From JBOHUC01 sp050733935 (GTDB taxonomy: Bacteria; Eisenbacteria; RBG-16-71-46; DASYSL01), in assembly GCA_050733935.1 (NCBI GenBank), contig JBOHUC010000087.1, positions 53,221 through 117,220 on the forward strand: a DNA stretch of 64,000 nucleotides, written 5' to 3'. This document shows positions 50,701-59,169 of the stretch, piece by piece. Under the pieces are notes generated by a model that saw nothing but the letters and a program-made list of their open reading frames with translations, searched no databases and was not told the origin of the DNA. A program made the translations under genes and the position numbers. The stretch's first letter is position 1; each line of letters opens with the position of its first letter.

Positions 50701-53519
50701 GATCCGAACGCCGCGCTCAACGTGATCGAGCGGCCCGTTTGATAGGAGCGATAGAGCTTCTCTCCCTGGAAGCTCCGGAACGTGCTGTCGAGCAGGTTGC
50801 TGCCCGTGAGCTTGAACCGCCAGTGCGGGGTCAGCCGGTAGTTCGCGGACAGATCGACCGTCGTCACCGGGTCGTCGTAGATGTCCGGAACGATGCCGGC
50901 GTAGCCGAGATTCATGAGCCGGCGCCCCGTCGTGTTGACGAGCGCGTTCGCATCCCACCGAGCGTCACGGCTCACGTAGCCGACGCCTGCGTTCAAGAGG
51001 AAGTTCGACTGTCCCTGGAGCGGGTGCTCCTGCGTGCCCAGGCCCTGGCCGACCTCGATCTTCGAGTCGATCAACGAGAGATTCAGGTTCACGGAGAATC
51101 CCTTGAGCTCGGGGCGGAAGCGGCCGAGCCCCATGCGCGACTCGATCTCGACTCCGTAGTTGCGACCCGACTCGGAGTTCACCGGGCTGATCACCGGCTG
51201 ATCCGACGGCAGGATCGCGTACTCGATCGGCTGCGAGAAGTCCTTGTAGAACAGGCTCACGGCCAGAACTTCGTTGACCGTCGGGAAACGCTCCACGCGC
51301 AGGTCGTAGTTCCACATGGTGGCGCGCTCGAGGTCCGCGTTCCCGCGGAAGCGGAAGCCGCCGATGAAGTCGTTCGTCGTCCCGGGATTGAGCTCGCGGA
51401 CGTCGGGACGCGAGAGCGTGCGGGCTGCGGCGACGCGCACGTTCGTCAGATCATCGAGCGCGTAGATCACGTTGAGGCTCGGAAGGAGGTCCGTGTTATC
51501 GAGCTCCACGTCGTTCACACGGCCGGTCGTGCCATCGACCGTGGTCGCTCCCGTGAACTGGTCGTACGTCCGCACGCTCTGGACTCCGTTCTCGACTCGA
51601 AGTCCCGCGATCGCGCGCACGCGCCGGGTGACGGACACGTCGCCGCTCACGAAGGCGGCCGCCACGGTCTGCTCCGCGTCGTACGCGTCGTCAGGGAGCG
51701 TGCCCTCGACGAAGGCCACCCCGCCGAGCGTGTCCGACCACTCGCCTTGCGCGAAGATCGACTCGGGAGGCGTGGCGGTGCCGTAGTTCGCCGGAGTCGT
51801 GAACGAGAACCGCCGATATGTGGACACGCGGTCCTTGTCCTGCCAGCTCGCGCCGAATTCGAGCCTGGCTGCGGGCAAGTTCGCCGCCTTGATCGGCAGG
51901 CCCATCCGCGCCTCGAGCCCCCGCCCGTCCTCGTCGAGATCCCCGAACTCGCGGCCTCCGCCGGTGAAGTTGAGATCCGGGGCCGGGCTTCCGTCCACTT
52001 CCCGCGGAGCGAAGTACGTGTACTCCCTCCGATCCGGCTCGTCGCGGCTCGACGCGGAGAAGCTCGCCTTCCAGGAGAGCTTCGAGTGCGCGAGCTCGGG
52101 CAGATCGTGGTCTCCGCCCAGACTTCCGGACAGCAGTTCCCGCTGCACATAGCGGAGTCGCGTGTTCAGGTAATCGTCGTCCTGCGTCTTGTAGTAGCCC
52201 TTGTACTGCCGCACTTCGTCCTCGGCGCTGTTCGAATAGGTCGCGCGCAGGCTCAGGGAGTGTGCGGGAGTCAAGCGCATGGACACGCCGCCGGTGCCGC
52301 CGAACAGCACGTTCTCGGTGTAGCGCACCACGTGGTAATCAGCATTCGTGTCCTGATCGGCCGAGACCTGATAGAAGCGCTGAACCTCGATCTGCGAGGC
52401 GTAGTTGCGGCTCCACGAAAGCGAACCGACGAGGCCGACGGGACGATCGAGAACTTTGAGCTCGTCGCCGAAGTTGACCTGGGCAGATCCATTCATTGCC
52501 GGCGCGTTCGACCTCGGCGACCACACGTCGTCGAACGAAGCGCCCATTTGCTCGAGCTGCGTGCGCGAGAACTTCGGGTCGAAGCGGCTGCCCGGCTCCG
52601 CCTTCTTGTCGCCGGCGAGCTCCTCCACCAGATCCGGAAGCGAGCGCGCGCTCGTCCCGAATCCTGCGAAATCGCCGTGGCCCTGGTCGTAGCTTTGGAA
52701 TGATTTCTGGAACGTCGCCCGCCCTACCCAACCCTGGCTCAGCGAGAAGCCGAACGTCCTTTCGCCCGGAAACGCCTTCGTCATCACCTGCACGTCGCCG
52801 CCGCCGAACTCTCCGGGACGGTCGGCCGTGTAAGTCTTCTGGACGACGACGTTGTCGAGCAGATTCGCGGGGACGAGATCGAGCGGCACGACCCGCTTGT
52901 TGGGCTCGGGGCTCGTGACCCGCACGCCGTCGATCGAAGTCGAGCTGTAGCGCTCGCCGAGACCGCGCACGTACACGTACTTGTTGTCCACGACCGACGC
53001 ACCGGTCACGCGCTTGATCACGTCCGCGGCATCGCGGTCGGGAGACTTCTTCACCTGCTCGGCGCTCACTGCGTCTCCCACCGCCGCAGCCTTCTTGCGC
53101 TGGCTCAGGAGCGCGCCTTCGTTGTTCGTGACGGCCCGGGCTTCGACCTCGACGCCCTGCTGCAGGATCGCCTCCGAGTCGAGCTGAACGTTGAGATTGT
53201 CGGTCTTGCCCGCGATCAGGACGACTCCCGTCACCTGCTTCGTGCGATACGAGAGGGAGCGGATCTGGAGCGTGTAGACACCGGGGCCGGCCTCGAGCGT
53301 GAACGTGCCGTCCGCGTTCGTCTGCGACCCCACGCGCCGCGCCGTCGAGTCCGCCGGGATGAGCAGCACGTCCGCGTACGGAAGCGGCTCGCCGGTCTCC
53401 TTCGCGAGCACCTTTCCGGTGACGCGACCGCGCGCATCCTGGGCAGATGTGTCGTACGCGAAGGCGGCACTCAACACGGCGGCCGTGAGCGCCAGCAGGA
53501 ACAACGTACGGTTCCTCAT
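50697..53519 (-). CDS. TonB-dependent outer-membrane receptor
   Basis: A 940-residue receptor. Signal peptide to DTSAQ, then a carboxypeptidase-regulatory-like domain (GRVTGKVLAKETGEPLPYADVLLIP... QIRSLSYRTK), typical of Bacteroidota-type SusC/TonB receptors. The plug follows (EAILQQGVEVEARAV..., VYVRGLGERYSSTSIDGVRV) and then a long barrel ending RSITLSAAFGS, with the aromatic-terminal strand. Substrate unknown. It is 40 bp after the beta-helix gene and coupled to the small exported gene, so the three form one unit. Confidence 0.93.
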   Translation of the reverse strand: MRNRTLFLLALTAAVLSAAFAYDTSAQDARGRVTGKVLAKETGEPLPYADVLLIPADSTARRVGSQTNADGTFTLEAGPGVYTLQIRSLSYRTKQVTGVVLIAGKTDNLNVQLDSEAILQQGVEVEARAVTNNEGALLSQRKKAAAVGDAVSAEQVKKSPDRDAADVIKRVTGASVVDNKYVYVRGLGERYSSTSIDGVRVTSPEPNKRVVPLDLVPANLLDNVVVQKTYTADRPGEFGGGDVQVMTKAFPGERTFGFSLSQGWVGRATFQKSFQSYDQGHGDFAGFGTSARSLPDLVEELAGDKKAEPGSRFDPKFSRTQLEQMGASFDDVWSPRSNAPAMNGSAQVNFGDELKVLDRPVGLVGSLSWSRNYASQIEVQRFYQVSADQDTNADYHVVRYTENVLFGGTGGVSMRLTPAHSLSLRATYSNSAEDEVRQYKGYYKTQDDDYLNTRLRYVQRELLSGSLGGDHDLPELAHSKLSWKASFSASSRDEPDRREYTYFAPREVDGSPAPDLNFTGGGREFGDLDEDGRGLEARMGLPIKAANLPAARLEFGASWQDKDRVSTYRRFSFTTPANYGTATPPESIFAQGEWSDTLGGVAFVEGTLPDDAYDAEQTVAAAFVSGDVSVTRRVRAIAGLRVENGVQSVRTYDQFTGATTVDGTTGRVNDVELDNTDLLPSLNVIYALDDLTNVRVAAARTLSRPDVRELNPGTTNDFIGGFRFRGNADLERATMWNYDLRVERFPTVNEVLAVSLFYKDFSQPIEYAILPSDQPVISPVNSESGRNYGVEIESRMGLGRFRPELKGFSVNLNLSLIDSKIEVGQGLGTQEHPLQGQSNFLLNAGVGYVSRDARWDANALVNTTGRRLMNLGYAGIVPDIYDDPVTTVDLSANYRLTPHWRFKLTGSNLLDSTFRSFQGEKLYRSYQTGRSITLSAAFGS

Positions 53520-53559
53520 GTCGATCCCTTCTCCCCCACGGATGCCGGCAACCTCGAGC

Positions 53560-55320
53560 TCAATCGGCGCGGACGACCTTGCCCTGCGAGCTCAGGTCCC
53601 CTGCCTCGACGCGATAGAAGTAGAGCCCCGCCGGACGCGACGAAGCGCCGTCCCACGGAACGAGCTGATCCCCCGCCTCCATGTCGCGCTCGGCCAGCGT
53701 GTCGACCAGGCGCCCGCTCGCGTCGAACATCGTGATCCGCACGTGCGCCGACTTCGGGAGCGTGAAGCGGATCGCGAGCGACGTCCGGAACGGATTCGGC
53801 GTGCCGCGCGTGAGGAGAACGTTTCCGCCCGCGATCGGCGTGACCGCGACCGACTGGCTGCAGAAGAGCCCGGGCGGATTCGCAACGAAGTTTCCGCCCG
53901 TGCAGGTCGCGTCCCACGTCGAGCCGTCCGTCACCCGCAGAGCCTGCTGCTCGTGGTTGTAGACGATGCTGTTGAGGATCGCGCCCGCGCTCCCGCGGCG
54001 GAGCTGGATGCCGTTTCCGCCGCCGGGTCCGCTGCGGCGGTCTCCGACAATCGTGAAGTTCGCGAGCGCGGGATTCGAGCGCGGGAGGTTTTCGAAGCCG
54101 AACTCGTAATTGTCCGCCTCGATGCCCTTCTCGCCCGCCTGTCCGGCGCCGCCCGTGGACGAAGGCGTGAGGTCCTGGCTCGAGCGCAGGATGATGAACT
54201 GTGCCTTCCCGCGGTAGCCGACCTGCCAGTCGAATCCGTCGTCCGTTCCGTCGGTCGCGATCGAGCGCTTGATCTGGGCCGTGCCGCCGAAGAACTCGAG
54301 ACCGTCGTCGGACCCGCGGTGCGCCTGCAGGAACTCGAGCACCGTGCGACTTCCGACCGCGTTGAACGTGAACGAATTGAGCTCGTTGTCGGTCGTGATC
54401 TCCTTGCCCGCGTACTCGACGCGCACGTAGCGCAGGACGCCGGAGCTGTCCGCGTCGTCGTCGCCGCCGTACGTTCCGATCGCGCCGCCTTCGGAGAGGC
54501 ACGTGTCGACGTCGCCCGGAGGATTGACGCCGATGCAGTTCACGCGCGCGCGCCCCAGGATGTTGAGGCCACCCCACGAGCCGCGGACCTGTGATCCGGG
54601 AAGGTCGTCTGACGTCATGATGATGGGCTGGGTCGGCGTGCCCTCGGCGAGGATGATCCCGCGGCGCTCGATGATGAGCGTGCCGGTCGTGCTCTTCTCG
54701 CCAAAGCAGACGGTCCCGGGCTCGATCCGGAGCACGCCTCCGTTCAACACGCGAATCTGGCCGCGGAACACGTAGTCGGAGTCGTTGACCATCGTGTACG
54801 GGCCACCGAACCGGATGTTGTCGAGGATGCGAACCGGCCGACCGGTGATGATGTCCGTGCGGCCCGTGCCGAGCGAGTCGTAGTAGGTCCAGCCCTGCGT
54901 CCAGTCCTGCCCGGGATCCTGGTCGAGTGCGCCCGTGTAACACGTCTGCTCGAACCAGCCGTCGGCGGGCACGTTGACGGACTTTCCGTGGCCCGCGACG
55001 CCGCCCCAGGCCGGGCTGCCGATTCCAGGAATCCAGTTCGGGGTCGTGGTCGGCGGAAGCGAGGCCGTGAGGAGCGGATCGACGTAGCTGTTGTTCGTGT
55101 ACGCGGACTCGGCCATGAGCTGCGTCGTGAAGGCGGCCGGGCAGTTCGCCGTCATGTTGTCCGTGCGGTACTGACCCGCTTGGGTCAGGTTTCCGGTTCC
55201 GAAGACGATGTTGCCGTCGAACACGATTTGCGCGGAGCCGGGAAGCGGGGCTGCGAGGAGTCCGGCAAGAAGAAGCCCCGCTCCCAGGATTCCGCGCCTG
55301 TACGAGCTGCGATACGCCAT
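53560..55320 (-). CDS. Exported beta-helix protein with FlgD/type IX-like C-terminus
   Basis: A 586-residue exported protein. Signal peptide ends GSAQ. A long middle repeat region reads like a right-handed beta-helix (VFRGQIRVLNGGVLRIEPGTVCFGE, GTPTQPIIMTSDD, RYVRVEYAGKEI, RGSDDGLEFFGGTAQIKRSI). The last part (TRGTPNPFRTSLAIRFTLPKSAHVRITMFDASGRLV... AGLYFYRVEAGD) is a FlgD/type IX-like domain. Such proteins are commonly encoded next to TonB receptors in FCB bacteria. GGAGGG lies six bases before the ATG. First gene of the operon. Confidence 0.87.
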   Translation of the reverse strand: MAYRSSYRRGILGAGLLLAGLLAAPLPGSAQIVFDGNIVFGTGNLTQAGQYRTDNMTANCPAAFTTQLMAESAYTNNSYVDPLLTASLPPTTTPNWIPGIGSPAWGGVAGHGKSVNVPADGWFEQTCYTGALDQDPGQDWTQGWTYYDSLGTGRTDIITGRPVRILDNIRFGGPYTMVNDSDYVFRGQIRVLNGGVLRIEPGTVCFGEKSTTGTLIIERRGIILAEGTPTQPIIMTSDDLPGSQVRGSWGGLNILGRARVNCIGVNPPGDVDTCLSEGGAIGTYGGDDDADSSGVLRYVRVEYAGKEITTDNELNSFTFNAVGSRTVLEFLQAHRGSDDGLEFFGGTAQIKRSIATDGTDDGFDWQVGYRGKAQFIILRSSQDLTPSSTGGAGQAGEKGIEADNYEFGFENLPRSNPALANFTIVGDRRSGPGGGNGIQLRRGSAGAILNSIVYNHEQQALRVTDGSTWDATCTGGNFVANPPGLFCSQSVAVTPIAGGNVLLTRGTPNPFRTSLAIRFTLPKSAHVRITMFDASGRLVDTLAERDMEAGDQLVPWDGASSRPAGLYFYRVEAGDLSSQGKVVRAD

Positions 55321-55445
55321 TGGATCCCTCCGGCATGAGAGAAGCTGTGGGCGTGAGATCTGTCGCGGCGTTGCGACGGGATGCGATGCACGATCAATGA
55401 CGAGCAGATGCTAACGATCGCGCGTGAGGCGGGAATTGCGCCGGG

Positions 55446-55462
55446 GTAACGACCCTGTAAAC
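55446..55462. promoter_or_regulatory. Tandem GTAAC repeats (possible activator site)
   Basis: GTAACGACCCTGTAAAC holds two near-identical units 11 bases apart, i.e. on one helix face, like a Pho-box arrangement. It lies about 125-140 bases upstream of the beta-helix start. Speculative. Confidence 0.3.
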
Positions 55463-55487
55463 AGCGCGTGGAGCGACGATTCGTTGC

Positions 55488-55524
55488 CGGATGGATTGTC
55501 GGATGGATTGCCGGAATGACTTGC
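55488..55524. repeat. Three tandem 12-13-base repeats
   Basis: CGGATGGATTGT, CGGATGGATTGC, then a diverged CGGAATGACTTGC in direct order. Confidence 0.7.
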
Positions 55525-55576
55525 CGTCAGTGCCGTAAGGAAGGCGCGCGCAGGCGCACGATCGTGCGGAATGCGA

Positions 55577-57280
55577 TCAGGCTCGAATCGCGCTCACGAT
55601 CTCCGACAGTGTCCCGAGTCCGACGGCACCGCTGCCGAGCACGGCGTCGTGGAAGCTGCGGATGTCGAATCCCGATCCGAGGCGCCGCATGGCTTCGGCA
55701 CGCAGGCGGAAGATCTCGAGCTGGCCTGTCTTGTATGCCGTCGCCTGTCCGGGCCAGGTGATGTAGCGGTCCACTTCGTTCTCGATGTTGTTTCGCGCGA
55801 GGACGCTGTTCGCGATCATGTACTCGATCGCGCGGCTCCGGCTCCAACCGAGCGCGTGAAGTCCCGTGTCCACGACCAGGCGGCACGCCCGCCAGGCATC
55901 GAACGAGAGCATTCCAATGCGGTCGAGATCGGCCGAATAGAGTCCCATCTCCTCGCACAGCCGCTCCGTGTAGAGGCCCCAGCCCTCGACGTACGCCGTC
56001 GTGCCCGTGTGCTTCCGGAACTCGGGCACGCCCTCGAGCTCCTGCGCGAACGCTATCTGCGTGTGATGACCGGGCACGGCCTCGTGGAACGCGAGCGCCT
56101 CGGCTTCGTACCGCGGCCGGGTCTCCGGAGCGTAGGTGTTGATGAAGTACGTGCCGGGCCGCGAGCCGTCCGGCGACGGCTGGCGGTAGTACGCAATGGT
56201 CGAGAACTTCTCCTCGTGCTCCTCGATGCGCCGGACGATGCACGGCGCCTTGGGGAGCCGCCCGAACCACTTCGGCACGGCCCGCTCGGCGCGACGCAGC
56301 GCCTCGACCGCCTTCTCTTCGACTTCGTCGCGGGTCGTGAAGTGCATTGCGGGATCGGTCCGGAGTCGCTCCTGGGTCGCGGCCAGCGACGCGGCCCCGA
56401 GCGCCCGGGCGCCGAGGGTTCGCATCTCCTCGTTGATCTTCGCGACCTCGGCGAGCCCGGTCGCATGGATCGTCTCGGCCGCGAGCGGAAGCGAGGTGTG
56501 GACGCGCACGAGACACGCGTAAATCTCGGTGCCACCCGAAAGCGCGCACAGGCCCGGACGCGACTCGGGGCGCGCCGCAGGAAGTGCCATCTCCCGGACG
56601 AAGCGCGCGAGCCGGACGAGGCGCGGCCGGACTTCGCTCTCGACGACTCGCTCGAGCTCGGAGGAGAGCCGTGCGCGCGCCGCGGCGTCGAATTCGTCCG
56701 GCAGCGCCCGCGACGGCTCGCTCACGAGCGCCCACTCGCTCGTCGGCTTCGCGAGGAGCTCGTCGAGCTGGGCGGCCACCTTGCGCACCGGATCGACGGC
56801 GGACGAGAGCCCCGATGCATGGCCGCGCTCGAGGTTCGCGAGGTACTGATCGAGATACGGCCCCATCGCGCGCACGCGCTCGACGAACACCGCCGCTTCA
56901 CCGCCGGTCCGTGCGACGTGCCACGAGGGAAGATTGAAGAGTGCCACCTGCGGGCCGTCGAGCGGGTCGAGGAGCCACGTCTCCATGCCGGTCGAGCGCT
57001 CGTCCACACCGTTCTTCGCGACCATCCGGAGCTCGCGGCGCGTCACACGATCGAACGGCGAGAGCGCATCGTCGGGGAGCGCGTCCACGCGCTCGAGGAG
57101 CTTCTTGAGATCGGAGCGCTGCGACTCGTACGCCTCGGGGGAGAGATCGGGCATCAAATCGTCGAATCGCCGGTCCCCCACGAGCGTGGCCTGGAGCGGA
57201 TTCCAGGCCAGGCTCTTCTCCCAGAATTCGTGCGCCAGGGCCTCGAGCCGGTCGTGCGCGGTCATGGTCCCGCTCGTCAT
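55577..57280 (-). CDS. DUF885-family metallopeptidase-like protein
   Basis: A 567-residue protein of the DUF885 family, helical zincin-like enzymes. The motif HEAVPGHHTQ (in ALAFHEAVPGHHTQIAFAQEL) gives HExxxxHH-type ligands, with a downstream glutamate in YVEGWGLYTERL. No signal peptide is visible. Its ATG overlaps the amidase stop as ATGA, so it is translationally coupled to it. Substrates are probably peptides; the family is not well characterised. Confidence 0.87.
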   Translation of the reverse strand: MTSGTMTAHDRLEALAHEFWEKSLAWNPLQATLVGDRRFDDLMPDLSPEAYESQRSDLKKLLERVDALPDDALSPFDRVTRRELRMVAKNGVDERSTGMETWLLDPLDGPQVALFNLPSWHVARTGGEAAVFVERVRAMGPYLDQYLANLERGHASGLSSAVDPVRKVAAQLDELLAKPTSEWALVSEPSRALPDEFDAAARARLSSELERVVESEVRPRLVRLARFVREMALPAARPESRPGLCALSGGTEIYACLVRVHTSLPLAAETIHATGLAEVAKINEEMRTLGARALGAASLAATQERLRTDPAMHFTTRDEVEEKAVEALRRAERAVPKWFGRLPKAPCIVRRIEEHEEKFSTIAYYRQPSPDGSRPGTYFINTYAPETRPRYEAEALAFHEAVPGHHTQIAFAQELEGVPEFRKHTGTTAYVEGWGLYTERLCEEMGLYSADLDRIGMLSFDAWRACRLVVDTGLHALGWSRSRAIEYMIANSVLARNNIENEVDRYITWPGQATAYKTGQLEIFRLRAEAMRRLGSGFDIRSFHDAVLGSGAVGLGTLSEIVSAIRA

Positions 57281-58698
57281 CCCGAGACCCCCGGGGGAAG
57301 CTTCGTGTGGAAGCGGAGCTTCGACTCGACTTCGTGCGCCATGGCGACGAGCTTCGCTTCGCTGAACGCGGGCCCGAGGAACGTGATCCCGGTCGGCATT
57401 CCTCCCTCGCCGAGGCCGTTCGGCACGCACACCGCCGGCAGACCGCACAGGTTGCCGGCCGGAATGAGCGGCGGACCGCCCGAGACGCCGGGCCACGCTT
57501 TCTGGAACTCGACATCGATGGGATAGGACACGGTCGCCCGCGTGGGCGAGACGATCGCGTCGTAGCGCTCGAACAGCGCGTTCACGGCGTCCTTCATCGG
57601 CCCGCGCATCCGCATCGCCTGCAGGTAATCGACTGCGGAGACGGCCGTGCCGTTGTAGCCCGCGTAGCGATCGCGCGGGCAGCGGAGCTTCGTGAGGCCG
57701 CCCGACTCGATGAGCTCGAGGAACGCGGAGGCGCCTTCGGCCCCCACGATGACACCGACCGCCGGTCCCCAGGGGAAGTCGGGCCACTCCACCTCACGGG
57801 TCACGTCCACGTTCTTCCCGAACGCCGACAGCGCCTTCTCGAAATTCTCACGCACGGCGGGCTGCACCTTGTCGGTCACGCCCTTCGGCACCGCGAGCCT
57901 CCAGGGCGCGCGCGTCGTGGACTTGGGATCGGCCGGCTCGTACGTGAAGCCGTTCGCCACGCTCGTCGGATCCTTGGGATCCTGCCCTGCGATCGCGGCA
58001 AGGACGAGCGCGCAATCGTCCGCCGTCCGCCCCATGGGGCCGAGCTTGTCGAGCGTCCACGAGAGCGCCATCGCCCCGCGGCGCGACACGAGCCCGTACG
58101 TCGGCCGAAGACCCGCCACCCCCGAGAACGCGGCGGGCGTGAGAATCGAGCCCGAGGTCTCCGAGCCGATCGCAAACGGCACGAGACCCGCCGCGACGGC
58201 AGATCCCGGTCCGCTCGACGATCCACCGCTCCAGTACTTCGTGTTCCACGGGCAGATGCCGGGCCCGTTGAACGCGGCATCTGCGTGGTTGTAGCCCATG
58301 CCGCCCGCGAGCTCGACCATCGAGAGCTTGGCGCAAAGCACGGCGCCCGCCTCCTTGAGGCGCCGGACGACTTCGGCATCCTCGCCGAACACCTGCTTCC
58401 GGAACGGCTCAGCACCCCACGTCGTCGGGATCCCGCGCGTTGCGAGCAGGTCCTTGGCCCCGTACGGAATGCCGTGGAGCGGACCGCGGTCCTTCTTCTT
58501 CGCGAGCTCCTCGTCCGCGCGGCTCGCTTCGTCGAGCGCGCGATCGCGCGTGAGAGTGACGACGGCGTTGTAGCGGGGACCGAGCTCCTCGAGTCGGGCC
58601 AGATATCCGCGCGCGAGCTCGAGCGACGAGAACTCGCCCGCACGGAGACCGCGGCCGAGCTCGCGCACGGTGAGCGCGTAGAACCGTTCGGGGATCAT
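57277..58698 (-). CDS. Amidase-signature hydrolase
   Basis: A 473-residue hydrolase of the amidase signature family (GatA-like). The Ser-cisSer-Lys triad is seen: Lys82 in YGAKDLLA, the GGSSSG run (cis-Ser near S161) and Ser184 in GSETSGSI. No signal peptide is present. It is more like a free amidase than GatA, since gatC and gatB are absent. It overlaps both neighbours as ATGA, so the peptidase, Tat protein, amidase and DUF885 genes form a tightly coupled unit. Substrate unknown. Confidence 0.9.
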   Translation of the reverse strand: MIPERFYALTVRELGRGLRAGEFSSLELARGYLARLEELGPRYNAVVTLTRDRALDEASRADEELAKKKDRGPLHGIPYGAKDLLATRGIPTTWGAEPFRKQVFGEDAEVVRRLKEAGAVLCAKLSMVELAGGMGYNHADAAFNGPGICPWNTKYWSGGSSSGPGSAVAAGLVPFAIGSETSGSILTPAAFSGVAGLRPTYGLVSRRGAMALSWTLDKLGPMGRTADDCALVLAAIAGQDPKDPTSVANGFTYEPADPKSTTRAPWRLAVPKGVTDKVQPAVRENFEKALSAFGKNVDVTREVEWPDFPWGPAVGVIVGAEGASAFLELIESGGLTKLRCPRDRYAGYNGTAVSAVDYLQAMRMRGPMKDAVNALFERYDAIVSPTRATVSYPIDVEFQKAWPGVSGGPPLIPAGNLCGLPAVCVPNGLGEGGMPTGITFLGPAFSEAKLVAMAHEVESKLRFHTKLPPGVSG

Positions 58699-59153
58699 CG
58701 CCCGCTCCCTTCGCGGGCTGACGTGCCCGTCTGTCGCGGCGGCACCGCCCGGAACACGACGTCGGGCTCGATCGCGTTCGCGAGCGTCTTCTTACGCAGC
58801 GCCTGCCCCGCCTGCACGGTGTTGTTGAGCGCCTCGAGCAGGAGGTTCGCCTGCTCGTCGGTGAGATGCGCGCCGTAGCGTCCGCGCACAATCGCAAGCA
58901 TGTTCTTCGCCTCTTCGGTGATCACAGGGGGCGCTGGCGCACCGGGTGCGGCGGGCGCGGCTCCTGCCGCGGGCGTGCCCGATGGAGGTGTGGCGGGCGG
59001 CGTGCCTCCGGTCTTCCCCGCCTGCGCGAGCGCGCGGCCCGGCGCGAGTACGGCCAGGAAACCGTTCAGGACACCCGCGAGTCCGGCGCCCCCCAGCACG
59101 GAGACAAAACGGCGCCGCCCGAGGGGCGACGCCGCCTGCGTTCTCTGCTCCAT
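58695..59153 (-). CDS. Small Tat-exported protein
   Basis: A 152-residue protein with a twin-arginine signal (GRRRFVSVLGGAGLAGVL). A Pro/Ala/Gly-rich linker follows, then a helical C-terminal part (TEEAKNMLAIVRGRYGAHLTDEQANLLLEALNNTVQAGQALRKK). It may be an assembly factor or substrate-binding partner of the neighbouring enzymes; no domain is recognised. GGAGG is eight bases before the ATG. Its 3' end overlaps the amidase start by 4 bp, and its start is 16 bp after the S9 peptidase. Confidence 0.75.
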   Translation of the reverse strand: MEQRTQAASPLGRRRFVSVLGGAGLAGVLNGFLAVLAPGRALAQAGKTGGTPPATPPSGTPAAGAAPAAPGAPAPPVITEEAKNMLAIVRGRYGAHLTDEQANLLLEALNNTVQAGQALRKKTLANAIEPDVVFRAVPPRQTGTSAREGSGR

Positions 59154-59169
59154 CGTCGGGACCTCCGCG

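Larger units (their letters stand above)
55321..55576. other. Intergenic region upstream of the TonB operon
   Basis: No gene. It holds a direct GTAAC pair (55446-55462), three copies of a 12-base unit (55488-55524) and a 14-base palindrome CGCACGATCGTGCG (55555-55568). Confidence 0.55.
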
